Positions 55,246 to 63,589 of a stretch of 64,000 nucleotides of DNA are shown here, one piece after another. Every line of letters starts with the position of its first letter. Within the stretch, counting starts at the first letter, position 1. Location: contig NZ_JAFBEK010000004.1 in assembly GCF_016908715.1 (NCBI RefSeq), positions 62,001 through 126,000 of the forward strand. Reading direction: 5' to 3'. This DNA comes from Leuconostoc rapi. Its GTDB lineage: Bacteria; Bacillota; Bacilli; Lactobacillales; Lactobacillaceae. Both the position numbers and the translations under genes were made by a program. The notes under the pieces were generated by a model. It saw only the letters and a program-made list of their open reading frames with translations. It did not search any database and had not been told where the DNA came from.

Positions 55246-56540
55246 ATCATCACCCGAGACAAATTTTCCAAAAACCCAGGATACGAAACACTGATGGCAT
55301 CTTCTCCTGTTAACACAACATCCCCGCCGGCCGTTATCAATGCTGCAATGGCATTCATCATTCCAATACGATGATCACCATGTGATGCTAATAAGACCGA
55401 TTCATTTGTCACATGTAATGGCGTGCCGCCATGAATGATCATCCCGTCTTCTAATGCTTCAATATTTGCCCCCAATTTAGTTAACTCACTAATCACGGTT
55501 GTAATACGATCTGTTTCTTTAACACGTAATTCCCCCGCACCAGTGATAATTGTATCGCCCTGTGCTTGGGTTGCTGCCAAAGCTATGATAGGTAATTCGT
55601 CGACTGAACTAGGAATGTCTTTTTCAGTAATATTAATACCATGCAACTGTTGTGTTTCAACAGTAATATCCGCGAATGGTTCACCTTGTTCTTTAATCTC
55701 TGTCATCACAATTTTAGCCCCCATACGTTTTAATAATTGCAAAGCACCGTCCCGAGTTTTGTTTATACCAACTTTTTTAATCGTTAATTTTGAATTAGGC
55801 GTAATCAATCCTGCAACTATGAAAAAAGCGGCACTAGAAATATCTGAAGGCACTGTCACATGTTGCCCTGTCAAATGATGCTGTTTCGTCACAGAAATCA
55901 CGCCACCTTTGACTGTTATCGTACCACCAAACTGACGTAACATACGTTCAGTATGATCACGTGAAGGTATTTTTTCAATAATGGTTGTCACACCCTCTGC
56001 TTGTATGCCCGCTAGTAAGATAGCACTTTTAACTTGCGCAGATGCAACCGGCATCTCATAAGTGATACCAGTTACCTGACGATTTGAATAAATCACACCT
56101 GGTAATGTGCCATTTTCAGATAACTTAATATTAGCCCCCATGAGCGACAAAGGCGTCAAGACACGTTTCATGGGTCTACGACTCAAAGACTCATCGCCGT
56201 CTATATGAATATCAAACGGTTGTCGACTTAATAAGCCCATTAAGAGGCGTGTAGATGTGCCAGAATTGCCCATGTCAAGCGTTTTGTTAGGTTGACTAAA
56301 CTGGTCAATACCTCGCCCAATAACACGAACATTCGTCCCTTGCTGATCAATTGTCACGCCAAGCTCACGAAAAACGGCCATCGTGTGTAAAACATCATCA
56401 GACACCAAAAAATTCTCTATTTCTGTCACACCATGAGCAATTGCGCCAAACATTAATGCACGGTGAGATATAGATTTGTCTCCTGGAACGGTCATATTGC
56501 CATGAAGTCCTGTACTTTGAGCACGCATTAATTTAATCAT
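55242..56540 (-). CDS. aroA: EPSP synthase (3-phosphoshikimate 1-carboxyvinyltransferase)
   Basis: 432 residues, start chosen at the ATG reading MIKLMRAQ (AAGGAA eight bases upstream). Motifs include VPGDKSISHRALMFGAIAHG, MGNSGTSTRLLMGLL, GDESLSRRPMKRV and RVKETDRI, with DHRIGMMNAIAAL near the end. The sequence around GNSGTS lacks the Ala of naturally glyphosate-tolerant class II forms in simple inspection, but tolerance cannot be called. It joins shikimate 3-phosphate and PEP. Confidence 0.95.
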   Translation of the reverse strand: MIKLMRAQSTGLHGNMTVPGDKSISHRALMFGAIAHGVTEIENFLVSDDVLHTMAVFRELGVTIDQQGTNVRVIGRGIDQFSQPNKTLDMGNSGTSTRLLMGLLSRQPFDIHIDGDESLSRRPMKRVLTPLSLMGANIKLSENGTLPGVIYSNRQVTGITYEMPVASAQVKSAILLAGIQAEGVTTIIEKIPSRDHTERMLRQFGGTITVKGGVISVTKQHHLTGQHVTVPSDISSAAFFIVAGLITPNSKLTIKKVGINKTRDGALQLLKRMGAKIVMTEIKEQGEPFADITVETQQLHGINITEKDIPSSVDELPIIALAATQAQGDTIITGAGELRVKETDRITTVISELTKLGANIEALEDGMIIHGGTPLHVTNESVLLASHGDHRIGMMNAIAALITAGGDVVLTGEDAISVSYPGFLENLSRVMI

Positions 56541-56621
56541 TTGCATTTTTCCTTATTGTTCATGACATAGATTCGTCATCAAGTATCGTGTCAGTGATAA
56601 TTCTGATGCACAAGTTAGTTT

Positions 56622-57800
56622 TTAAAACGCACGAATTTCTTCACGATATTGTGCCACTTGCTCTTTCATACGATCAATATTATCTGAATCAAATTTGTCC
56701 AAAACCGACTTGGCTAATTCGATTGCTACCATGGCTTCTGCAATGACTGCCGCTGCTGTAACAGCCGTTGTGTCCGAACGTTCAATAGACGCGCGATGCT
56801 CTTTATGTGTATCAATATCAACGGATTTCATTGGTCGATATAATGTTGGAATTGGTTTGACGACACCACGTACAAGAATAGCCTCACCAGTTGTCATCCC
56901 GCCTTCAAAGCCGCCTAAATTGTCTGTCCCCCGATAAAACCCTTTGGTTGCGTCCCAAAAAATTTCATCCATAATTTCATCACCATATTTTTCAGAATTA
57001 TCAAAACCGCCACCAAACTGGACACCTTTAAAGGCATTGATGCCAACAATAGCACGCGCAATCTTACCATCCAATTTTTCATCAGCAGATACGTAGGAAC
57101 CTAGGCCCACAGGCATGCCTGTAGCAATGACTTGTACTTGTCCACCCACCGTATTAGCATCTCTTTTTGCCTTATCAATGACATCACGCATCGCAGCATC
57201 CGCTGTAGCATCTAAAGCGCGCGTTTTAAAATTCTCAGTCACTTCACGCAATTCTTGTAAGTTTTTATATTGAGTCAGTGTGCTCAAATCAGATTTTGCT
57301 GGCCCGATATTGACCACAAAGCCGTGGACATCAACACCAATTTCCGCCAAAATTTTCTTTGCAACCGCGCCAACGGCTACACGCATTGTTGTTTCCCGAG
57401 CAGACGAACGTTCTAATACATTCCTTAGATCACTCTGATGACGGTACTTCATGCCACCTACCAGATCAGCATGCCCTGGTCGTGGTCGTAACACTTTACG
57501 CAACGTATTTTCAGAGGTTGCCACATCATTAGGAGCCATAATTTTAGACCAACTATTGTGATCATCGTTATGAACATTTAACGTTATTGGTGATCCTAAG
57601 GTCAGTTGATGGCGCACGCCAGTTAAAAAAGTGACCGTATCCGTTTCAATTTTTTGTCTTTCACCACGACCGTAGCCATGTTGACGACGTGATAATTGTT
57701 CATTAACGTCTTCTTGTGTGATATGTAGGCCTGAAGGTACGCCTTCAATAATTGCAATTTCTTCTGGACCATGGCTTTCACCAGCTGTTGTATAACGCAT
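56622..57800 (-). CDS. aroC: Chorismate synthase
   Basis: 392 residues. MRYTTAGESHGPEEIAIIEGVPSG, RRQHGYGRGERQKIE, RPRPGHADLVGGMKY and RSSARETTMRVAVGAVAKKIL match the family; the FMN-binding region toward the end (GGMTTGEAILVRGVVKPIPT) is intact. It converts EPSP to chorismate using reduced FMN. The glycine after AGESHG is replaced by PEE rather than the common K/R extension, a minor variation. The ribosome binding site is weak. Confidence 0.95.
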   Translation of the reverse strand: MRYTTAGESHGPEEIAIIEGVPSGLHITQEDVNEQLSRRQHGYGRGERQKIETDTVTFLTGVRHQLTLGSPITLNVHNDDHNSWSKIMAPNDVATSENTLRKVLRPRPGHADLVGGMKYRHQSDLRNVLERSSARETTMRVAVGAVAKKILAEIGVDVHGFVVNIGPAKSDLSTLTQYKNLQELREVTENFKTRALDATADAAMRDVIDKAKRDANTVGGQVQVIATGMPVGLGSYVSADEKLDGKIARAIVGINAFKGVQFGGGFDNSEKYGDEIMDEIFWDATKGFYRGTDNLGGFEGGMTTGEAILVRGVVKPIPTLYRPMKSVDIDTHKEHRASIERSDTTAVTAAAVIAEAMVAIELAKSVLDKFDSDNIDRMKEQVAQYREEIRAF

Positions 57801-57856
57801 AAGTATCTTTTTTGTGCGAGTCAGGGTTGAACCATGCCCACACTTTCCTTTCTAAA

Positions 57857-58921
57857 TTATCCTATAAATGCCGACATATCGCTGACTTTTTTCATAATCA
57901 ATGTTGGCTTACCGACAGCTTCTAGCGCAACGAGATTTAAGACGCCGCCGTGGTTCTTTTTATCATTGATTAGTCGTTCAAAAAATTCAGGCGTGCCAAT
58001 TAACTGTGAATCAGTTGGCAAGCCAACCACCTCTAATCGTTGTTTCAACGCCGCAGTTAAATCATTTTTTGACACCCCATCACGCGCCATACGCGAAGTC
58101 ATTGCAACCATACCAATAGCTACCGCTTCACCATGTCGCAACTCACCATGCGCAATGAGCTCAATAGCATGTCCAATCGTATGTCCAAAATTAAGGTATT
58201 GGCGTTGACTAGCTTCTTTTTCATCGGCCATGACAATTTTGGCTTTATAGACAATAGCACGCCGAGACAACTCTTGTGCATTTTTACGAATATCTGACAC
58301 CGATTGTATCTTACCAGTAAAATCGAAGAAATCTGAGCTATCAAGTGCCGAAGTCTTAACAACTTCTCCGTACCCTTCAACCAAATCTCGATCAGTCAGC
58401 GTATCTAGGTAATAGCTATCAACTAAAACTAAATCTGGTTGATAAAACGTTCCGGCAATGTTCTTTGTCTGACCTAAATTAACAGCTGTTTTCCCGCCAA
58501 CCGACGAGTCAACTTGTGCAGTTAGTGATGTGGCAATTTGAATAAAAGCGATACCTCTCATATAAAGCGATGCCACAACACCGCCTAAATCGCCGATTAC
58601 ACCACCACCTAATGCAATTAATCCATCCCCACGAGTGAAACCAGCCTCTGCCATTTGCGAAATTAGTTCACCAGCCACCACTAACGATTTTGATGTTTCA
58701 CCAGCAGGTACTTGTAAAGGTAACACATCAAATCCAGCTTGTTCTAATTGTTTTTGTGTATCAGTTAAATAAAGCGGTCCGACGTGGCTATCTGTTAATA
58801 AAACAATTTTACGTGGCGACCAGGCATCAGAAATTTCTTTGCCAATTCTATGGTGTAACTGGGAATTAATTTTAACATCGTAAACTTTTTGATCAAATGA
58901 TACATGTACCGTCGTCATCAT
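57857..58921 (-). CDS. aroB: 3-dehydroquinate synthase
   Basis: 354 residues. VPAGETSKSLVVAGELISQM, LIALGGGVIGDLGGVVASLYMRGI, TSLTAQVDSSVGGKTAVNLGQTKN and FGHTIGHAIELI with the zinc histidines are all present. It cyclises DAHP with NAD+ and zinc. Two ATGs in tandem follow AAAGGAAAC; the first is annotated, the second is equally likely. Third step position in the operon after the DAHP synthase. Confidence 0.96.
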   Translation of the reverse strand: MMTTVHVSFDQKVYDVKINSQLHHRIGKEISDAWSPRKIVLLTDSHVGPLYLTDTQKQLEQAGFDVLPLQVPAGETSKSLVVAGELISQMAEAGFTRGDGLIALGGGVIGDLGGVVASLYMRGIAFIQIATSLTAQVDSSVGGKTAVNLGQTKNIAGTFYQPDLVLVDSYYLDTLTDRDLVEGYGEVVKTSALDSSDFFDFTGKIQSVSDIRKNAQELSRRAIVYKAKIVMADEKEASQRQYLNFGHTIGHAIELIAHGELRHGEAVAIGMVAMTSRMARDGVSKNDLTAALKQRLEVVGLPTDSQLIGTPEFFERLINDKKNHGGVLNLVALEAVGKPTLIMKKVSDMSAFIG

Positions 58922-58962
58922 GTTTCCTTTCTAACTTCTCATTCATCCCAACGTGCAGCATG

Positions 58963-59955
58963 CTATTGTACAATTTGATGAATCTGTCTCACTTTTTCAG
59001 CTAGTTGAAAAAACTCAGCTGGTGTTAAAGCTTGGGCCCCATCTACAAGGGCATGCTCTGGATCGTCGTGTATTTCCGTCATAAGTCCCTGACTACCTGC
59101 AGCAGTAGCTGCTAACGCTAAAGGTGACACGAACTTTGCAACACCTGCAGCATGTGATGCATCAGCAATCACTGGATAATGTGTCATACTCTGTAAAACA
59201 GGAATAGCTGAAACATCAAGTGTGTTTCGTGTATATTTATTATCGTAAGTACGGATACCACGTTCCATTAACATAATCTGATGATTACCACCTGCAGCAA
59301 TATATTCTGCAGCATTTAATAGATCATCAATTGTTGCTGACATACCACGTTTTAGGATTACTGGTTTACGTTTCTGACCCAAAGATTTTAGTAAGGCAAA
59401 GTTTTGCATATTACGCGTGCCAACTTGAAAAATATCAGTATAGAAATCAACCAACTCAACATCACGTGTATCTAAAATTTCAGTTACCATATCCATGCCT
59501 AATGTATCAGCAGCAGCACGATGTGCCTTTAGCCCTACTTCACCATTTCCTTGAAAAGAGTACGGTGATGTTCGTGGTTTAAAAGCACCACCACGTAAAA
59601 TTGTAGCACCAGCTGATTTCACTTTTTGTCCCATCTTGAGTACATGTTCTGGACTTTCAATTGAATCGGGACCAGCCATGAAAACAAAGTGATCACCGCC
59701 AATAATTGTATGCTTTGTTTTAATAATTGTATCTTCAGGGTGAAACGCACGAGATGATACAATTGCAGAATGATGATTTGTGATTATTTCAACAATATCT
59801 TGTGATAATTCTTTCAAGATTTGCTCTGGTAGACTTTTTACCCCCGCCAAAGCAACACGGTTATCGTGTACAAAGACTGGTTTAATTGGATCTTTTGTAT
59901 CGAGCTTCTCAGCAATTTTTTGTGCGATATTATTGTTCTTTGTAACTAAAATCAT
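58963..59955 (-). CDS. DAHP synthase, type I-beta
   Basis: 330 residues from the ATG reading MILVTKNNN, which overlaps the aroE stop and has GAAGGAA upstream. An N-terminal ferredoxin-like regulatory domain (~1-85) precedes the TIM barrel. Barrel motifs are RGGAFKPRTSPYSFQG, VTEILDTRDVE, LKRGMSATIDDLL, ADASHAAG and EIHDDPEHALVDGAQ. Where the family has GPCSxE, this protein reads AGPDSIES: the metal-ligand Cys is Asp. It condenses erythrose 4-phosphate with PEP. The N-terminal domain may allow feedback by aromatic amino acids. Confidence 0.92.
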   Translation of the reverse strand: MILVTKNNNIAQKIAEKLDTKDPIKPVFVHDNRVALAGVKSLPEQILKELSQDIVEIITNHHSAIVSSRAFHPEDTIIKTKHTIIGGDHFVFMAGPDSIESPEHVLKMGQKVKSAGATILRGGAFKPRTSPYSFQGNGEVGLKAHRAAADTLGMDMVTEILDTRDVELVDFYTDIFQVGTRNMQNFALLKSLGQKRKPVILKRGMSATIDDLLNAAEYIAAGGNHQIMLMERGIRTYDNKYTRNTLDVSAIPVLQSMTHYPVIADASHAAGVAKFVSPLALAATAAGSQGLMTEIHDDPEHALVDGAQALTPAEFFQLAEKVRQIHQIVQ

Positions 59956-60785
59956 ATTATTTTTCCTTCTATGGCTCGTGCCATTAATTGCCGATCTGCT
60001 GATTGATTGAACCAAAATTCAAAACTTAAGGCGCCTTGCCCAACTAACATCGGCAAACCATTTTGTGTGAGTAAGTTACGCTTATTAGCTGCTTTTAATA
60101 AGCCCGTTTCTTGGTTACGGTAAATCATATCAACCACTAACGCATACTGCGGTAACAACCCAATTTGATACTCTGTTAATAACGTCCTAGCATCATTCAT
60201 GCCTACTGTCGTTGCATTAATCAATAAATCCGCTTGCTGCAGCGCTGACGTTAATGAACGATTATCTGATAAGTCTGCCAACTGACCTATACCTCGACTC
60301 AAATACGCTACCTCTGTTTCGCGTTGAGACCAATTGCCATGTGGCCGATTAAATGCTGTCAACCGGCGAACCCCATATTGTTGCGCTGTGGCAATAACAG
60401 CACGAGCAGCGCCACCAGTACCTAAGATGACAACATTTTCATGTGGTTGATTGGGATTAATGCTTTGCCAAAAACCATCGCCATCCGTACTTGTACCAAC
60501 CAGATGACCATTTATATTCTTAACTGTATTCACTGCATGTAATCGCTGCGCTAATGGTGTTAATTCATCCAAATAGGTAATAATTTCTGATTTATACGGT
60601 GTTGAGACGTTGAATCCACCAGCCATTAACACACGTAGCCCAGTGACAGCTGCTGCTAAATTCTCAGGTGCAACATCAAAAGTATGATAATAAGATGCAA
60701 TTTGTCGTTGAGACATCATTGTATTTTGCATAGCAGGGGATTGCGAATGGCCTGCTGGATGTGCCACTAAACCATATATTGCCAT
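59952..60785 (-). CDS. aroE: Shikimate dehydrogenase
   Basis: 277 residues. GLVAHPAGHSQSPAMQNTMM carries the shikimate-binding SxS; FNVSTPYKSEII has the catalytic Lys; VVILGTGGAARAVIATA is the NADP loop; INATTVGM and GQGALSFEFWF follow. The usual NVTxPHK is NVSTPYK. It reduces 3-dehydroshikimate to shikimate. It starts directly after the transketolase stop and overlaps the DAHP synthase start. Confidence 0.94.
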   Translation of the reverse strand: MAIYGLVAHPAGHSQSPAMQNTMMSQRQIASYYHTFDVAPENLAAAVTGLRVLMAGGFNVSTPYKSEIITYLDELTPLAQRLHAVNTVKNINGHLVGTSTDGDGFWQSINPNQPHENVVILGTGGAARAVIATAQQYGVRRLTAFNRPHGNWSQRETEVAYLSRGIGQLADLSDNRSLTSALQQADLLINATTVGMNDARTLLTEYQIGLLPQYALVVDMIYRNQETGLLKAANKRNLLTQNGLPMLVGQGALSFEFWFNQSADRQLMARAIEGKII

Positions 60786-60786
60786 T

Positions 60787-62724
60787 TTATGCCTCCAAAT
60801 ATTGCGCTATTTTTTTAACAATCACACTGGCATTCAAACCGTACTCGTCTAATACTGTTTGTGGGGCTGAACTCATACCAAACCGATCAATACCAAATAT
60901 AAGCCCACTATGACCAGTTAGTGCTTGCCAACCAAGTGTTGTTCCTGCTTCTATTATCACATTTTCTGCATTATCTTTGGGGATGATTTTGGCCTTTTGA
61001 GCAGTATTCAGTAATAAAAATTGTTGTAAATTAGGCATTGAAATGACACGGCTAGCAACGGACAATTTTTGACTCACTGCCAAAGCCAACTGCACCTCTG
61101 AACCTGTAGCAATTAAGTTAATCACAGCATGTGGTTTCTCGTTTATTTTTGCGGCACCATATTTCATAGCTAAATTGGCTTGTGACACTGTGCCGTGTGT
61201 ACCAATTGTGCCACGACTTAAAATTAAAACAGTTGGCCGATTTGTTGACATTAAGGCTGTTCGCCAGGCTGCTGCAATTTCTGATGCAGTACCTGGACGC
61301 AGGACGTTAACATCAGGAATCAGACGTAAACTCATCATTTGTTCCGTTGGTTGATGCGTTGGTCCATCTTCACCAACTGTTACACTATCATGTGTAAACA
61401 CATAGATAACTGGCACTTTTTGAAGTGCACTCAATCTAATGGCCGCTTTCATATAATCTGAAAATGCCAGAAAAGTAGATCCAAAAATTTTAGTCCCACC
61501 ATGCAAAGCAATGCCATTCATTACTGCACCCATGCCGAATTCTCGCACACCAAAAGCAATATTTTTACCAACACGATGATTTTTATCAAATAATGGTGCA
61601 TCAGCAATTTCTGAATTTGTTGACGTAACTAAATCAGCTGATCCTCCCCATAATTGTGGTAATTGTTGCGCAAACGATTGTAAGACTATTTTTGAAATTT
61701 TACGACCTGCTTGTCCTTTTTCCATCTCAGTTAAAATTGGCGTCTGCGTTACCTGACTTCGTGTAAACGCTTCATATGCTGCTAACGCACTAGCTTTTGG
61801 CTTTTTTTGTTGTACTAATCGTCGGTTGATACGATCACGCATGTCTTTCCGAATAGGCCGTGGCACAGTAAAGTCATGAATTGTTGTGTTGAGCCGTGCG
61901 CTTAATTCCTCAAGTTGCACTGGATTTAATGGCGTGCCATGTGCTTTATTTGTCCCCGCGAATGGACCAGAATCACCAATAACTGTCTTAACAGCAATAA
62001 ATGTTGGCTTAGATGTTAATTTAGCTTCTTCAATTGCTACATGAATTGCTGCCAAGTCGTTACCATCAGCCACCTCCTGCACATCCCAACCATAACTTAC
62101 AAAGCGCGCTTTGTTATCTGATATGTCTGACCTGCTCTTTTCCCCATCAAGGCTCACTTGATTATCATCATATAGCACGATTAGTTTAGCTAGCGATTGC
62201 TGTCCAGCTAATGAGGCCGTTTCATGACTAACCCCTTCCATTAAATCCCCATCACCCACAAGCGAGTAGGTAAAATGATCAATAACACTCGGAAACTGCT
62301 CATGTAACTTTGCCTCTGCCATCGCCATGCCAACTGCCATACCCAATCCCTGTCCCAATGGACCAGTCGTAGCCTCAACGCCAGGTGTAACACCTACTTC
62401 AGGATGACCCGGTGTTTTTGAGTGCGGCATTCTAAATTGCGCTAAATCAGCAGATGATAAATTAAAACCAGCAATATGCAGTGTCGCATACAACAGCGCA
62501 GCGCCATGCCCAGCTGATAACACAAAACGGTCCCGATTGATCATAGTAGTATTTTTGGGATCTATAACCAACTGATTCGCATATAATTCGTATAAAATCG
62601 GTGCAACACCAAGCGCAATACCAGGATGTCCAGAGCCAGCTTTTGAAATCATCTGATTAGCAATCAGACGTAAACTATTAACGGTTTGCCATTCTGTTGA
62701 GACGGGAATTAACATTTTACTCAT
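60787..62724 (-). CDS. tkt: Transketolase
   Basis: 645 residues. Thiamine diphosphate region GDGDLMEGVSHETASLAGQQ, N-terminal SGHPGIALGVAPILYELY and KTPGHPEVG, pyrimidine-binding HDSVTVGEDGPTHQPTEQMMSLR and C-terminal FGMSSAPQTVLDEYGL are clear. It is slightly shorter than the usual ~660. As the first gene of an aromatic operon its probable job is to supply erythrose 4-phosphate to the DAHP synthase, which matters in a phosphoketolase organism. AGGAGAA precedes the ATG; a terminator hairpin ends just upstream. Confidence 0.94.
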   Translation of the reverse strand: MSKMLIPVSTEWQTVNSLRLIANQMISKAGSGHPGIALGVAPILYELYANQLVIDPKNTTMINRDRFVLSAGHGAALLYATLHIAGFNLSSADLAQFRMPHSKTPGHPEVGVTPGVEATTGPLGQGLGMAVGMAMAEAKLHEQFPSVIDHFTYSLVGDGDLMEGVSHETASLAGQQSLAKLIVLYDDNQVSLDGEKSRSDISDNKARFVSYGWDVQEVADGNDLAAIHVAIEEAKLTSKPTFIAVKTVIGDSGPFAGTNKAHGTPLNPVQLEELSARLNTTIHDFTVPRPIRKDMRDRINRRLVQQKKPKASALAAYEAFTRSQVTQTPILTEMEKGQAGRKISKIVLQSFAQQLPQLWGGSADLVTSTNSEIADAPLFDKNHRVGKNIAFGVREFGMGAVMNGIALHGGTKIFGSTFLAFSDYMKAAIRLSALQKVPVIYVFTHDSVTVGEDGPTHQPTEQMMSLRLIPDVNVLRPGTASEIAAAWRTALMSTNRPTVLILSRGTIGTHGTVSQANLAMKYGAAKINEKPHAVINLIATGSEVQLALAVSQKLSVASRVISMPNLQQFLLLNTAQKAKIIPKDNAENVIIEAGTTLGWQALTGHSGLIFGIDRFGMSSAPQTVLDEYGLNASVIVKKIAQYLEA

Positions 62725-62739
62725 AATATTCTCCTAAAA

Positions 62740-62773
62740 AAATCGTGCTAGTGGCTGACACTTAGCACGATTT
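62740..62773 (-). terminator. Leader terminator C, just before tkt
   Basis: In the RNA, AAATCGTGCTA (62773-62763) pairs with TAGCACGATTT (62750-62740) and is followed by more T, then directly by the tkt ribosome binding site. It is the second of two tandem intrinsic terminators in the aromatic leader. Its 5' arm carries CTAAGTG, complementary to CACTTAG in the 3' arm of terminator B. Confidence 0.85.
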
Positions 62774-62794
62774 CTTAAAGCAGTTTTATGCTGC

Positions 62795-62836
62795 AAAATA
62801 AAAAGTCACTAAGTGTTTTAAATCCACTTAGTGACT
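62795..62836 (-). terminator. Leader terminator B
   Basis: AGTCACTAAGTG (62836-62825) pairs exactly with CACTTAGTGACT (62815-62804), followed by TTTTTATTTT. It is the first intrinsic terminator after the leader ORF and would stop transcription about 180 bases after the start unless its arms pair elsewhere. Confidence 0.88.
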
Positions 62837-62848
62837 GACCTTAAAAAT

Positions 62849-62917
62849 CTTCTGGTCGCTAAGTGCGTCGTATCCCGACGCACTTAACGCATGCGACGGT
62901 TCTACATAAACCAGAAG
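62849..62917 (-). promoter_or_regulatory. Leader hairpin A enclosing part of the leader ORF
   Basis: The core stem TAAGTGCGTCG / CGACGCACTTA (62886-62876 with 62870-62860) has a 5-base loop. An outer 8-bp helix joins CTTCTGGT in the Phe-Trp codons of the leader ORF (62917-62910) to ACCAGAAG (62856-62849). A ribosome on the aromatic codons would prevent this outer helix. The 3' arm also matches the 5' arm of terminator B in 10 of 11 positions (CACTTAGCGAC), giving a possible antiterminator. Confidence 0.75.
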
Positions 62918-62955
62918 TAATAATAGCTATTGTTTTTCAAGATCTTATTGTTCAT
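62902..62955 (-). CDS. Aromatic leader peptide (attenuator)
   Basis: A 17-codon ORF, MNNKILKNNSYYYFWFM, with AAGGAT ten bases upstream of the ATG. Six of the last seven residues are aromatic: three Tyr, two Phe and one Trp in a row, covering exactly the three end products of the downstream pathway. It lies 23 bases after the predicted transcription start and before hairpin A and terminators B and C. Stalling of the ribosome at these codons when any aromatic aminoacyl-tRNA is scarce would couple translation to termination. It is too short to be a functional protein; its role is regulatory (inference, strong from sequence). Confidence 0.88.
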   Translation of the reverse strand: MNNKILKNNSYYYFWFM

Positions 62956-62984
62956 AATTTTTCTCATCCTTATTTAATGTTCTA

Positions 62985-63013
62985 ACTATACAACTTTAAA
63001 TGATAATTGTCAA
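62985..63013 (-). promoter_or_regulatory. Promoter of the aromatic operon
   Basis: Minus strand: consensus -35 TTGACA (63013-63008), 17-nt spacer, -10 TATAGT (62990-62985). Transcription should start near 62978, about 23 bases before the leader ORF and 250 bases before tkt. Confidence 0.85.
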
Positions 63014-63043
63014 CACATTAATTAAGAAAAAATGTGTTTATAC

Positions 63044-63589
63044 TCATTGATTATAACTCTGAATGGTTTTATACACGATTGCAACAACATACACACCGAT
63101 GACACGATCAAAGTAATCCGTGCCCACTTGCACAAGAAAAACAGCAATCGCTTGATTAATGCCCATACCGTGCAATACCTGTACCAACATGCTGGAACCC
63201 GACGACGTTACTCCATGGAATAATATAACAGTAATGATCGTACTGACAATAGTGGCAGGTACTGAAATGATTAATGCTACCCACCATATTTTTTTAAAAT
63301 CCGTTGGTTTTACTTTTTTATAAACAAAACCCGAAACAAGTGCCGTTGTTATTTGGCTAGGCATAAAATAAATTGAAAAAAGGTCTCCCGTAGCGCCATT
63401 AATCAGTGCCGTTAAGACGCCTGTCATCACACCACCAATAGGTCCAAAAACAGCACTACCAATCAACGTACCGATTGTATCCAAGTATATTGGTAGCCTA
63501 GCATACAAAGCCAGATGGGTACCAATAATGTTAATAACAATGAACAGTGCTATTAACGCAATTTTTTGAGCTGACATGTGATTTTTCAT
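63044..63589 (-). CDS. ECF transporter S-component, probable nucleoside-type substrate
   Basis: 181 residues with about five or six membrane helices, including the start ALIALFIVINIIGTHLALYARLPIYLDTIGTLIGSAVFGPIGGVMTGVLTALI that is typical of ECF S-components with a small-residue groove for the transport module. The substrate is not evident from sequence. The ATG overlaps the stop of the nucleoside hydrolase gene (ATGA), so a nucleoside or its base is the plausible ligand (inference). The ECF ATPase and T-component genes are not in the window, as expected for a group II system that shares one module. Confidence 0.8.
   Translation of the reverse strand: MKNHMSAQKIALIALFIVINIIGTHLALYARLPIYLDTIGTLIGSAVFGPIGGVMTGVLTALINGATGDLFSIYFMPSQITTALVSGFVYKKVKPTDFKKIWWVALIISVPATIVSTIITVILFHGVTSSGSSMLVQVLHGMGINQAIAVFLVQVGTDYFDRVIGVYVVAIVYKTIQSYNQ

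Noticed and set aside
55435-55878. 147-codon plus-strand frame opposite aroA
   Set aside because: Shadow of a well-supported EPSP synthase gene with no ribosome binding site.
62724-63013. T-box riboswitch upstream of the aromatic operon
   Set aside because: No T-box bulge motif (TGGNACCGCG-like) and no Stem I specifier architecture are visible; the aromatic leader ORF explains the leader better.
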